A stretch of DNA of 31,172 bases from an uncultured Demequina sp. Lineage in GTDB: Bacteria > Actinomycetota > Actinomycetes > Actinomycetales > Demequinaceae. The stretch spans positions 1 to 31,172 of the forward strand of contig CALALQ010000296.1 of the NCBI GenBank assembly GCA_937925595.1, written 5' to 3'. A model generated the notes under the pieces. The model ran no database searches, was not told where the DNA came from, and saw only the letters and a list, made by a program, of their open reading frames with translations. Below, in pieces: positions 7,969-16,171 of the stretch. The first letter of the stretch is position 1. Every line of letters begins with the position of its first letter. The position numbers and the translations under genes are program-made.

Positions 7969-9398
7969 GCCTGGACCTCGCTGCGGTCCCCGGACCACAG
8001 CGTGTGGAACGTGCCGTCCACGTCGACGCGCTTGTAGGTGTGCGCTCCGAAGAAGTCGCGCTGGCCCTGGATGAGGGCGGCAGGCAGGCGCTCGGCACGC
8101 AGCGAGTCGTAGTACGACAGCGACGAGCCGAAGGCAGGTACCGGAACGCCCGCAAGAGCCGCCTGGGACACCACGCGACGCCACGCGGCGACACCCTTGC
8201 CCACCTCTTCCGCGAAGTACGGGTCCACGAGCAGCGATGCGAGCGACGAGTCACGCTCGTAGGCCTCGGTGATGCGGTTGAGGAAACGGGCACGGATGAT
8301 GCAGCCGCCGCGCCAGATGCGCGCCATGGCGCCGCGGTCGATGTTCCAGCCGTACTCATCCGAAGCAGCCTGAATCTGGTCGAAGCCCTGAGCGTACGCG
8401 ACCACCTTCGAGGCGTACAGCGCGAGGCGCACGTCCTCGATGAAGGACTCGGCGTCGGCGACGTTCCACGGCGTGGTGTCCGCAGTGAGGACGCCGCGAG
8501 CCGCCTCGCGCTGAGCCACCTGCGAGGAGATTGCGCGAGCGAACGTCGCCTCCGCGATGCCGGTCACGGGAACGCCGAGGTCAAGCGCGTTCTGCACGGT
8601 CCAGCGGCCGGTGCCCTTCTGTCCCGCCTGGTCAACGATGACGTCGACGAGGGCCTTGCCGGTCTTGGGGTCAACCTGAGAGAGCACCTCGGCGGTGATC
8701 TCAATGAGGAAGGACTCGAGGTCGCCCTTGTTCCACTCGGCGAAAATGTCCGCGATGGCCGCGGGCTCGAGCCCAAGGCCCGCGCGCAGCAGATCGTAGG
8801 CCTCGCCAATGAGCTGCATGTCCGCGTACTCGATGCCGTTGTGGACCATCTTGACGAAGTGACCGGCACCATCGGGGCCAACGTGCGTGCAGCAGGGCAC
8901 GCCGTCCACCTTGGCGGAGATCTTCTCGAGGATGGGGCCGAGCGTCACGTAGGACTCTGCGGGCCCGCCGGGCATGATCGAGGGGCCAAGGAGCGCTCCC
9001 TCTTCACCGCCAGAGACGCCGGAGCCCACGAAGTGCAGACCCTGAGCGGCGAGCGCGGCCTCGCGACGGCGCGTGTCCGGGTAGTGCGCGTTGCCGGCAT
9101 CGACGACGATGTCGCCCTTGTCGAGCAGCGGAACCAGCGCGTCGATGACGGCGTCCGTGGGACCGCCTGCCTGGACCATGATGACGATCTTGCGCGGCTT
9201 CTCAAGCGATGCCACGAAGTCCTCGAGGGTCTCGCTGCCGATGAACTCGCCCTCGTCGCCGTGGTCGGCGATCAGGGAGTGCATCTTCTCCGCGGAGCGG
9301 TTGTGCACGGCAACGGTGAAGCCGTTGCGGGCGAAGTTGCGAGCGAGGTTGCGGCCCATGACCGCAAGTCCGGTGACACCAATCTGAGCGAGGGGCAT
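7965..9398 (-). CDS. gnd: 6-phosphogluconate dehydrogenase, NADP-dependent, decarboxylating
   Basis: This enzyme oxidises and decarboxylates 6-phosphogluconate to ribulose 5-phosphate and makes NADPH in the oxidative pentose phosphate pathway. It is 477 aa, the usual long form. It has the Rossmann motif GLAVMGRN (10-17), NRS (33-35) at the cofactor-selecting loop, substrate loop GSGVSGGEEGALLGPS (125-140), and catalytic K183, H186, N187 and E190 in HFVKMVHNGIEY. KGTGRWT lies in the helical domain. The ATG has AAGGAC 5 nt upstream. It faces DUF3000 divergently across 103 bp and converges on the reductase gene with overlapping stop codons. Confidence 0.97.
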   Translation of the reverse strand: MPLAQIGVTGLAVMGRNLARNFARNGFTVAVHNRSAEKMHSLIADHGDEGEFIGSETLEDFVASLEKPRKIVIMVQAGGPTDAVIDALVPLLDKGDIVVDAGNAHYPDTRRREAALAAQGLHFVGSGVSGGEEGALLGPSIMPGGPAESYVTLGPILEKISAKVDGVPCCTHVGPDGAGHFVKMVHNGIEYADMQLIGEAYDLLRAGLGLEPAAIADIFAEWNKGDLESFLIEITAEVLSQVDPKTGKALVDVIVDQAGQKGTGRWTVQNALDLGVPVTGIAEATFARAISSQVAQREAARGVLTADTTPWNVADAESFIEDVRLALYASKVVAYAQGFDQIQAASDEYGWNIDRGAMARIWRGGCIIRARFLNRITEAYERDSSLASLLVDPYFAEEVGKGVAAWRRVVSQAALAGVPVPAFGSSLSYYDSLRAERLPAALIQGQRDFFGAHTYKRVDVDGTFHTLWSGDRSEVQA

Positions 9399-9434
9399 AT
9401 CTGTCCTTGTGCGATTTTTCGGGGATACGACCCA

Positions 9435-9440
9435 AGCCTA
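9435..9440 (-). promoter_or_regulatory. Candidate -10 element of gnd
   Basis: TAGGCT read on the - strand lies 36 nt upstream of the gnd ATG. It would give a leader of about 30 nt that contains the AAGGAC ribosome binding site. It is the same hexamer as the zapE and DUF3000 candidates. No convincing -35 was found. Confidence 0.35.
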
Positions 9441-9489
9441 GGGCGTGTGACGCCGCGTGGCGTAACCTCCGCCCCAGCGTCGGCCCGCC

Positions 9490-9495
9490 TAGGCT
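9490..9495 (+). promoter_or_regulatory. Candidate -10 element of the DUF3000 gene, leaderless start
   Basis: TAGGCT matches TAnnnT and is followed by exactly 6 nt and then the ATG at 9502. Transcription would begin at or next to the A of the start codon. No Shine-Dalgarno sequence is present, which fits a leaderless mRNA. Confidence 0.5.
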
Positions 9496-9501
9496 CGATG
9501 T

Positions 9502-10056
9502 ATGGCGCATGATCCAGCGGTCGCGCCTCCTGCTTTCAAGGAGGCGCTGGACTCGCTTTCGCGCGCTCGCACCCGTCGCGACATCCGTCTGACGGAGACC
9601 CCAGCCCCTCACCGCATCGCCCCGTACGCGATCGCGATCAACGCTGAAGCGGTGAGCGAAGAGGCCTCCGGTCGCTTCGTACTGCTTCACGATCCTGACG
9701 GCCAACCCGCATGGGAGGGCACGTTCCGCGTGGTCGCGCTCATCAAGGCGCAGGTCGAGTCGGAGATCGGTGCCGACGACATGTGGGCAGACGTCGCGTG
9801 GTCGTGGCTCAGTGACGCCCTTGACGGCGTGGCCCATCATGCCGCCGGCGGAACCGTGACCAAGACGATTTCCAGGTCGTTCGGCGTGCTCGCGGAGCGC
9901 GAGGATGAGGTTATGGTCGAGATGCGGGTGTCGTGGACTCCCGCCACAACCGACATGGAGCCGCACATCATCGCTTGGACAGAGCTCATCGCTTTCGCCG
10001 CTGGCATTCCCCCTGCCCCTGAAGGCGTCGCCGTGCTGCATGGGCGGCGCGCGTGA
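9502..10056 (+). CDS. DUF3000 family protein
   Basis: This 184-aa soluble protein belongs to an actinobacterial family of unknown function. The order DUF3000, RNase D-like exonuclease, then convergent dxs is conserved (Rv2680-Rv2681-Rv2682c in M. tuberculosis, from memory), which is the main support for the assignment. The sequence begins with a helical segment rich in Arg and Ala, then alternating strands, with DMWADVAWSWLSDAL in the middle and a threonine/arginine-rich second half. I see no catalytic motif, membrane segment or metal site. The gene ends in a GTGA overlap with the exonuclease gene, so the two are co-translated. A link to RNA metabolism is guilt by association only. Confidence 0.85.
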   Translation: MAHDPAVAPPAFKEALDSLSRARTRRDIRLTETPAPHRIAPYAIAINAEAVSEEASGRFVLLHDPDGQPAWEGTFRVVALIKAQVESEIGADDMWADVAWSWLSDALDGVAHHAAGGTVTKTISRSFGVLAEREDEVMVEMRVSWTPATTDMEPHIIAWTELIAFAAGIPPAPEGVAVLHGRRA

Positions 10057-11291
10057 CCCAAGCAGCAGAGGGACTCACTCCCCTTCTCGAGCCCGCTGGC
10101 GGCGTCCCTGCCGTCATCGATACGCCCGACGCTCTGGCTGAGTGCGCCGAACGGTTCGCCGCAGCCTCCGGTCCCGTTGCGGCCGACGCGGAGCGTGCGT
10201 CCGGTTTCCGGTATGGGCAGGCGACGTACCTTGCGCAGTTCAAGCGCGAGGGGGCAGGCATTGCGCTCATCGACACCGCAGCGCTTCCTGACCTGTCGAT
10301 CCTTGGTGAGGCCATTGGCGATGCCGAGTGGGTGTTCCATGCGGCAAGCCAAGACCTTCCCGGCATGCGAACGCTTGGCCTGGAGCCAGCGACGATCTTC
10401 GACACGGAACTTGCTGCGCGGCTGCTTGGCTGGCCGCGAGTGGGACTTGCCGCTGTGGTCGAGGAGGAACTTGGCCTATCGCTCGCAAAGGAGCACTCGG
10501 CGCAGGACTGGTCCACGCGGCCTCTCCCCCACGCCTGGCTCGCCTACGCGGCGCTCGACGTCGAGGTGCTGCTCGAGCTGCGCGAGGGCCTCGGTGCCCG
10601 CCTGGAGGCCGCCGGCAAGGCCGAATGGGCCCGACAGGAGTTCGAGGCCGTACGGCTGGCACCGCCGGCGGAGGCCCGCGTAGATCCGTGGCGCCGCACG
10701 GCCGGCACCCATCTGCTCAAGGACTCTCGCTCGCTCGCGATCGTGAAGTCGCTGTGGGAGGCCAGAGACGCCGAGGCGCGCGCTCAGGACACCTCGCCCG
10801 GTCGGGTGCTGAGGGACGCCGCGATAACGGCGGCCGCGAAGGCCCAACCCCAGTCCCTCGAGGAGCTGCTCGAGGTGCCCGAATGGCAGTCTCGCGGCAC
10901 CAAGCGCCGCGCCCACTTCTGGTACCCGGCCATAGCGTCGGCGATGGCGCTGCCTGACTCGGAGCTGCCGCCACGACGTGGCCCTGCGAGCGATGGACCC
11001 CCTCAGCCCCGAGTGTGGAAGGACAAGCGTCCAGAAGCCGCTGAGCGCCTCGCGGCGGCCCGTGAGGGCATCGCGGTGCTGGTGCAGTCACTCGCCGTGC
11101 CCGCGGAGAACCTGCTCCAGCCCGACGCTCTGAGGAGGGCGTGCTGGGAGTACCAGGGCGGCGGCGAGCAGTGGATTCGCACGTTCCTCGCCTCTCGCGG
11201 CGCGCGGCCGTGGCAGATCGACTTGTGTACGCCCGTGCTGGCTGCGGCGTTTGACGCCCCGGCACCTACGGCCGAGTCAACTTCCGACTAG
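10053..11291 (+). CDS. RNase D-like 3'-5' exonuclease with HRDC domain
   Basis: This 412-aa protein has an N-terminal DEDD exonuclease domain and a C-terminal HRDC nucleic-acid-binding domain. Candidate metal ligands are D45 and E47 in AADAERASG (motif I), D101 in FHAASQDLPGM (motif II), and Y165/D169 in YAALDVEVLLEL (motif III, DEDDy type). The HRDC domain spans about 215-295, and a second, weaker helical repeat follows. Family members trim tRNA and other stable RNA 3' ends; the actinobacterial substrate is not certain. The GTG start overlaps the DUF3000 stop (GTGA). Only 8 bp separate its stop from the convergent dxs stop, with no hairpin between. Confidence 0.92.
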   Translation: MTQAAEGLTPLLEPAGGVPAVIDTPDALAECAERFAAASGPVAADAERASGFRYGQATYLAQFKREGAGIALIDTAALPDLSILGEAIGDAEWVFHAASQDLPGMRTLGLEPATIFDTELAARLLGWPRVGLAAVVEEELGLSLAKEHSAQDWSTRPLPHAWLAYAALDVEVLLELREGLGARLEAAGKAEWARQEFEAVRLAPPAEARVDPWRRTAGTHLLKDSRSLAIVKSLWEARDAEARAQDTSPGRVLRDAAITAAAKAQPQSLEELLEVPEWQSRGTKRRAHFWYPAIASAMALPDSELPPRRGPASDGPPQPRVWKDKRPEAAERLAAAREGIAVLVQSLAVPAENLLQPDALRRACWEYQGGGEQWIRTFLASRGARPWQIDLCTPVLAAAFDAPAPTAESTSD

Positions 11292-11299
11292 TCGCGGGA

Positions 11300-13162
11300 T
11301 CAGTGCGAGTTGAGCACTGGCAGCGCCACCGTCGCGATCGACGAAACGTCGAGGCCGATCTCATCGAGAATCTGCACTCGAGACGCGTGGTCGAGGAAGC
11401 GGCGCGGTACACCGAAGTGGCGGAACTCCGCCTCGATTCCGGCCTCGCGGGCGTAGGCGGCCCACTCTTCGCCGATTCCTGCGTCGACAAGGCCATCCTC
11501 GATCGTGATGACAAGGCGAGAACCTTTGAGCAGCTCGGCGAGCCCTTCGGGGACGGGGTGAATCCACGTGGCCGTCGCCGCGACGGCGCTGAAGCCCTCT
11601 GCGGCGAGCTTGCCTGCCACGTCGATGGCGGTGCCGGCCATGGGGCCGAGGCCCAGCACGACGGCGTCACGGCCGTCTCCGTGCTCGGCGAGGATGTCGA
11701 GGCCTCCCTCTTTGCGCAAAGCGGGGATCGGGTCGCTCACTGCCCCCTTGGGGTAGCGGACCACCGTGGGGGCATCGCTGACGTCGATCGCGTCGCGGAA
11801 GGCCGCCCGCAGCGTCGGCTCATCGCGAGGCGCGGCAAGGCGCAGACCGGGCACGTGACGCAGCAGCGCCATGTCCCACATGCCGTTGTGGCTCGCGCCA
11901 TCGTCTCCCGTGATGCCTGCGCGGTCGAGCATGAACGTCACGCCCGCCTTGTGCAGGGCAACGTCCATGAGCACCTGGTCGAACGCACGGTTGAGGAACG
12001 TCGCGTACACCGCGAAGACGGGGTGCAGCCCTGTGAACGCAAGGCCCGCTGCCGAGGTGACCGCGTGCTGCTCGGCGATGCCCACGTCGATCACGCGCTC
12101 CGGGAACTCGCGGGCGAAGGGACCAAGGCCAACGGGCTCGAGCATTGCGGCGGTGATGCCCACGATGTCGTCGCGCTCGGACGCGGCCTTGACCATCTCG
12201 TCAGCGAACACTGCAGTCCAGCCAAAGCGCGACGGCTCAATGGGCAGTCCCGTCTCCGGGTGGATCTTGCCCACCGCGTGGAAGCGATCCGCGTCATCCT
12301 GCTCGGCGGGCGTGTAGCCGCGGCCCTTCTCCGTGAGGACGTGCACGATCACGGGGGCGCCATATGCCCTCGCGTGCCTGAAGGCCGCCTCAAGATGCTC
12401 GAGGTTGTGCCCGTCAATGGGACCCATGTACTTGAGGCCGAGGTCCGCGAACACGCCCTCAGGGCCAAACAGTCCCTTGAGCGCGCGCTTGCCGTGCATG
12501 ACCGTCGCATAGGTGAGGCTGCGCAGCTTGCCGCGGTCCTTGAAGGTCCGCTTTCCCCAACCAAGGAACTGCTCATAGCGCGGGTCGGTGCGGATCGTAT
12601 CCATGCGCCGCGCGAGGCCGCCGATTGTGGGGGCGTATGAGCGGCCGTTGTCGTTGATGACGATCACGACGGGGTCGTTCGAGTCGGCGAGAGAGTTGAG
12701 CGCCTCCCAGGCCATGCCGCCGGTGAGCGCACCATCGCCGATCACCGCGACGGTGTGGCGGTCGGTTTCGCCGCGCAGGCTGCGTCCGCGGCCGATTCCG
12801 GCGGCCCACGACAGCGCGGTGGACGCGTGGGAGTTCTCGACGACGTCGTGTTCGCTCTCGCCCCGCGCGGGGTAGCCAGACAGTCCGCCGCGAGTGCGCA
12901 GCTCGGAGAAGTCCGTGCGGCCCGTCAGCAGCTTGTGGACATACGACTGATGGCCCGTGTCGAACACGATCGTGTCGTGTGGCGACTCGAAGACGCGGTG
13001 CAGCCCAATCGTCAGCTCGACAACGCCAAGGTTGGGTCCCAGGTGGCCGCCGGTGCGCGACACGGAGTCCACAAGGTAGGCGCGAATCTCCGAAGCGAGT
13101 TCCTCGCACTGCTCGAGCGAGAGGGCGCGAACGTCACTCGGGGACTTGATGCGTTCGAGCAA
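11300..13162 (-). CDS. dxs: 1-deoxy-D-xylulose-5-phosphate synthase
   Basis: This thiamine-diphosphate enzyme condenses pyruvate with glyceraldehyde 3-phosphate, the first step of the MEP isoprenoid pathway. It is about 620 aa. Key sites counted from the chosen start are GGHLGPN (38-44), DTGHQSY (69-75), GDGALTGG with NDN (142-149, 170-172) for ThDP and magnesium, IAEQH with the catalytic Glu, and YATFLNRAFDQ in the transketolase-like second half. The start is uncertain. A TTG at 13162 has AAAGGAG 5 nt upstream and is preferred. In-frame GTGs at 13168, 13189 and 13192 lack suitable ribosome binding sites. The aconitase gene ends 57 bp upstream on the same strand. Confidence 0.95.
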   Translation of the reverse strand: MLERIKSPSDVRALSLEQCEELASEIRAYLVDSVSRTGGHLGPNLGVVELTIGLHRVFESPHDTIVFDTGHQSYVHKLLTGRTDFSELRTRGGLSGYPARGESEHDVVENSHASTALSWAAGIGRGRSLRGETDRHTVAVIGDGALTGGMAWEALNSLADSNDPVVIVINDNGRSYAPTIGGLARRMDTIRTDPRYEQFLGWGKRTFKDRGKLRSLTYATVMHGKRALKGLFGPEGVFADLGLKYMGPIDGHNLEHLEAAFRHARAYGAPVIVHVLTEKGRGYTPAEQDDADRFHAVGKIHPETGLPIEPSRFGWTAVFADEMVKAASERDDIVGITAAMLEPVGLGPFAREFPERVIDVGIAEQHAVTSAAGLAFTGLHPVFAVYATFLNRAFDQVLMDVALHKAGVTFMLDRAGITGDDGASHNGMWDMALLRHVPGLRLAAPRDEPTLRAAFRDAIDVSDAPTVVRYPKGAVSDPIPALRKEGGLDILAEHGDGRDAVVLGLGPMAGTAIDVAGKLAAEGFSAVAATATWIHPVPEGLAELLKGSRLVITIEDGLVDAGIGEEWAAYAREAGIEAEFRHFGVPRRFLDHASRVQILDEIGLDVSSIATVALPVLNSH

Positions 13163-13167
13163 ACCCA

Positions 13168-13174
13168 CTCCTTT
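13168..13174 (-). promoter_or_regulatory. Ribosome binding site that decides the dxs start
   Basis: AAAGGAG on the - strand lies 5 nt before a TTG codon (13162-13160). It abuts or overlaps the alternative GTG at 13168, which is too close to use it. The resulting protein begins Met-Leu-Glu-Arg, like short-form Dxs N-termini in other actinomycetes. Confidence 0.6.
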
Positions 13175-13219
13175 GTTGCGGCCACTCACCACTGTACGTG
13201 GCGACAGCGTCGGGCCGTA

Positions 13220-16051
13220 TCAGGCAACCAGCGAACGCAGGACGTACTGGAGGATGCCGCCGTTGCGGAAGTACTCGGCCTCTCCAGGGGTGTCGATGCG
13301 GACGACCGCCTCGAAACGCGTCTCCTTGCCGTCGGCGCCCTTCGCCACGACCGTGAGCGACTTGGGGTGTTCACCGGCGCTGAAGGCCGAAACACCAGCG
13401 ATGTCGAACGTCTCGCTGCCGTCGAGCCCGAGCGACTGAGCGCTCTGCCCCACCGGGAACTGCAGCGGGATGACGCCCATGCCGATGAGGTTCGAACGGT
13501 GAATGCGCTCGAAGCTTTCGGCGATCACGGCGCGAACGCCGAGCAGCCTCGTGCCCTTCGCGGCCCAGTCGCGCGACGATCCGGAGCCGTACTCCTTGCC
13601 CGCGAGAATCACGAGCGGGACGCCGGCTTCCTGGTACGCGACAGAGGCGTCGTAGATCGTCGTCTGCTCGCCGGTGAGGAAGTTGCGGGTGAAGCCGCCC
13701 TCAATGACGGAGCCGTCCTCCTTCGCGAGCAGCAGGTTCTTCAAGCGGATGTTCGCGAACGTGCCGCGAATCATGACCTCGTGGTTTCCACGGCGAGAGC
13801 CGTACGAGTTGAAGTCCTTGCGGTCCACGCCGTGCTCGGCGAGGTACTTGCCTGCCGGGCTGTCGGGCTTGATCGAGCCCGCGGGAGAGATGTGGTCCGT
13901 CGTGACCGAGTCGCCGAGCAGCGCGAGCACGCGAGCGCCTGCAATGTCCTCGACCGGCTCAGGGGTGAGACCCATGCCGTCGAAGTAGGGCGCCTTGCGC
14001 ACGTAGGTCGAGTCCTCGTCCCATGTGAAGGTCGCACCAGCGGGCGTCGGGAGGGTCTGCCAGCGCTCGTCGCCCGCGAACACGTCGGCGTAGCTGGACG
14101 AGAACATCTCCTGCGAGATCGCGGAGCCCACGATCGCCTCGACCTCTGCGGGATCGGGCCAGATGTCCTTGAGGTACACGTCGTTGCCCTGCGAGTCCTT
14201 GCCGAGCGGCTCGGCGTCGAAGTCGAAGTCCATCGTTCCCGCGAGCGCGTACGCGATGACGAGCGGCGGCGACGCGAGGTAGTTCATCTTGACGTCGGGG
14301 TTGATGCGTCCCTCGAAGTTGCGGTTTCCCGACAGCACGGAGACCACGGCCAGGTCGTTTTCGTTGACGGCCTCAGAGACCTCAGCGGGCAGCGGTCCGG
14401 AGTTGCCGATGCACGTCGTGCAGCCGTATCCCACGAGGTGGAAGCCAAGCGCCTCGAGGTCGGGCCACAGGCCGGCCTTCTCGTAATAGTCGGTCACGAC
14501 CTGCGAGCCGGGCGCCATCGAGGTCTTCACCCAGGGCTTGGACTTAAGGCCCTTGGCGTTGGCGTTGCGCGCGAGAAGTGCCGCCGCGAGCATGACCGAC
14601 GGGTTCGAGGTGTTGGTGCACGAGGTGATCGAGGCGATCACGACGCGGCCGTGATCGAGGTCGGCCTGCGTGCCATCGGCAAGCGTCACGGGCACGTGCT
14701 TGTGCGGGCGACGGGTCGAAGCCGAGTTGGGGTGACCGGCAGGGTCCGCCGACTCCTCTGCGTGCGACTCGGCGGCGATGGGATCGGATGCGGGGAAGGT
14801 CTCGTCGACGGATTCGTCGAGCCCCACGAGCTCCTCGTCGTCATCAGCGGTCACGTACTCGCGGATCGCCTGCGAGAACGAGGCCTTCGCCTCGGTGAGC
14901 TCGATGCGGTCCTGCGGACGCTTGGGGCCCGCGATAGACGGCACGACGGTCGACAGGTCCAGCTCAAGGTACTCGGAGTAGACCGGCTCAATGTATCCGG
15001 CGGCGGAGGGGTCGTGCCACAGGCCCTGCTCCTTGCAGTACGCCTCGACGAGCGCTACCTGCGCGTCGGTGCGGCCGGTGAGGCGCAGGTAGTCGATCGT
15101 CACGTCGTCGATCGGGAAAATCGCGGCGGTGGAGCCGAACTCCGGGCTCATGTTGCCGATCGTTGCGCGGTTCGCGAGCGGCACGGCGCCCACTCCATCG
15201 CCGTAGAACTCCACGAACTTGCCCACGACGCCGTGCTTGCGAAGCATCTCGGTGATGGTGAGCACCACATCGGTTGCGGTGGCGCCAGCGGGAATCGAGC
15301 CCGTCAGTTTGAAGCCCACCACGCGGGGAATGAGCATCGACACGGGCTGGCCCAGCATGGCCGCCTCCGCCTCGATGCCGCCAACACCCCAGCCGAGCAC
15401 GCCAAGGCCGTTGATCATGGTCGTGTGCGAGTCAGTTCCCACGCACGAGTCGGGGTACGCCTGCGTGACGCCGCCCACGTCCTTGGTCATCACCGCGCGG
15501 GCGAGGTACTCGAGGTTCACCTGATGCACGATGCCCGTGCCCGGGGGAACCACCTTGAAGTTGTCGAATGCCGTCTGGCCCCAGCGCAGGAACTGGTAGC
15601 GCTCGCGGTTGCGCTCGTACTCGAGGTCCGTGTTGAGCTTGAGGGCGTCGCGGCGGCCGAAGATGTCGATCACAACGGAGTGGTCGATGACCATCTCAGC
15701 AGGCGCGAGCGGGTTGATGACTGACGGGTCGCCGCCAAGCTCGGCGACAGCCTCGCGCATCGTGGCGAGGTCAACGACACACGGCACACCCGTGAAGTCC
15801 TGCATGACGACGCGGGCGGGGGTGAACTGGATCTCCGTGTCCGGCTCGGCGTTGGGGTCCCACTGGGACAGCGCGCGCACGTGGTCGGCGGTGATGTTCG
15901 CGCCGTCCTCGGTGCGCAGCAGCGCCTCCGCAAGGATCTTCAGGGAGTACGGCAGCTTCTCAAGTCCGGGAACGGCGTCGAGCCTGAAGATCTCGTAGTC
16001 TGCACCGCCAACGGAAAGAGTGGCCTTGGCACCTAGGGAATTCACGCTCAT
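13220..16051 (-). CDS. acnA: Aconitate hydratase (AcnA type)
   Basis: This TCA-cycle enzyme interconverts citrate and isocitrate; apo forms of the family can bind RNA in iron starvation. It is 943 aa, a full-length AcnA/IRP1-type protein. [4Fe-4S] ligands are C478 in SCTNTSNP and C544 and C547 in [25 protein letters not shown] and [10 protein letters not shown] are also present. An acidic linker at about 400-455 carries ETFPASDP, also seen in Streptomyces aconitase. The ATG has a good ribosome binding site (AGAGGAG, 7-8 nt upstream). It reads in the same direction as dxs with a 57-bp gap, so read-through into dxs is plausible but unproven. The upstream side is a 120-bp divergent region shared with the membrane hydrolase. 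Confidence 0.97.
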   Translation of the reverse strand: MSVNSLGAKATLSVGGADYEIFRLDAVPGLEKLPYSLKILAEALLRTEDGANITADHVRALSQWDPNAEPDTEIQFTPARVVMQDFTGVPCVVDLATMREAVAELGGDPSVINPLAPAEMVIDHSVVIDIFGRRDALKLNTDLEYERNRERYQFLRWGQTAFDNFKVVPPGTGIVHQVNLEYLARAVMTKDVGGVTQAYPDSCVGTDSHTTMINGLGVLGWGVGGIEAEAAMLGQPVSMLIPRVVGFKLTGSIPAGATATDVVLTITEMLRKHGVVGKFVEFYGDGVGAVPLANRATIGNMSPEFGSTAAIFPIDDVTIDYLRLTGRTDAQVALVEAYCKEQGLWHDPSAAGYIEPVYSEYLELDLSTVVPSIAGPKRPQDRIELTEAKASFSQAIREYVTADDDEELVGLDESVDETFPASDPIAAESHAEESADPAGHPNSASTRRPHKHVPVTLADGTQADLDHGRVVIASITSCTNTSNPSVMLAAALLARNANAKGLKSKPWVKTSMAPGSQVVTDYYEKAGLWPDLEALGFHLVGYGCTTCIGNSGPLPAEVSEAVNENDLAVVSVLSGNRNFEGRINPDVKMNYLASPPLVIAYALAGTMDFDFDAEPLGKDSQGNDVYLKDIWPDPAEVEAIVGSAISQEMFSSSYADVFAGDERWQTLPTPAGATFTWDEDSTYVRKAPYFDGMGLTPEPVEDIAGARVLALLGDSVTTDHISPAGSIKPDSPAGKYLAEHGVDRKDFNSYGSRRGNHEVMIRGTFANIRLKNLLLAKEDGSVIEGGFTRNFLTGEQTTIYDASVAYQEAGVPLVILAGKEYGSGSSRDWAAKGTRLLGVRAVIAESFERIHRSNLIGMGVIPLQFPVGQSAQSLGLDGSETFDIAGVSAFSAGEHPKSLTVVAKGADGKETRFEAVVRIDTPGEAEYFRNGGILQYVLRSLVA

Positions 16052-16158
16052 TCGCCCGCTCCTCTTCGCTTATGGGCTCTCATTCTATCGGCCGCGGGAC
16101 GCGCGAAATCCTGGATGCGCCACCGTTCCCAGCCCGCGCGCGCGGGGTCGCGCGCTGG

Positions 16159-16164
16159 TACTTT
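16159..16164 (+). promoter_or_regulatory. Candidate -10 element of the membrane hydrolase gene, leaderless start
   Basis: TACTTT fits TAnnnT and is followed by 7 nt and the ATG at 16172. No ribosome binding site precedes that ATG, or the in-frame ATG at 16115 or GTG at 16199. The leaderless geometry is the reason 16172 is chosen. Confidence 0.45.
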
Positions 16165-16171
16165 CTCCACA

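Noticed and set aside
8004..9512. A 502-codon + strand frame opposite gnd
   Set aside because: Antisense to a complete 6-phosphogluconate dehydrogenase, with no recognisable domain.
12755..15724. A 989-codon open frame on the + strand, antisense to dxs and aconitase
   Set aside because: It lies wholly opposite two well-recognised genes. Its translation is His/Arg/Val-rich with no family resemblance, as expected for the antisense frame of GC-rich coding DNA.
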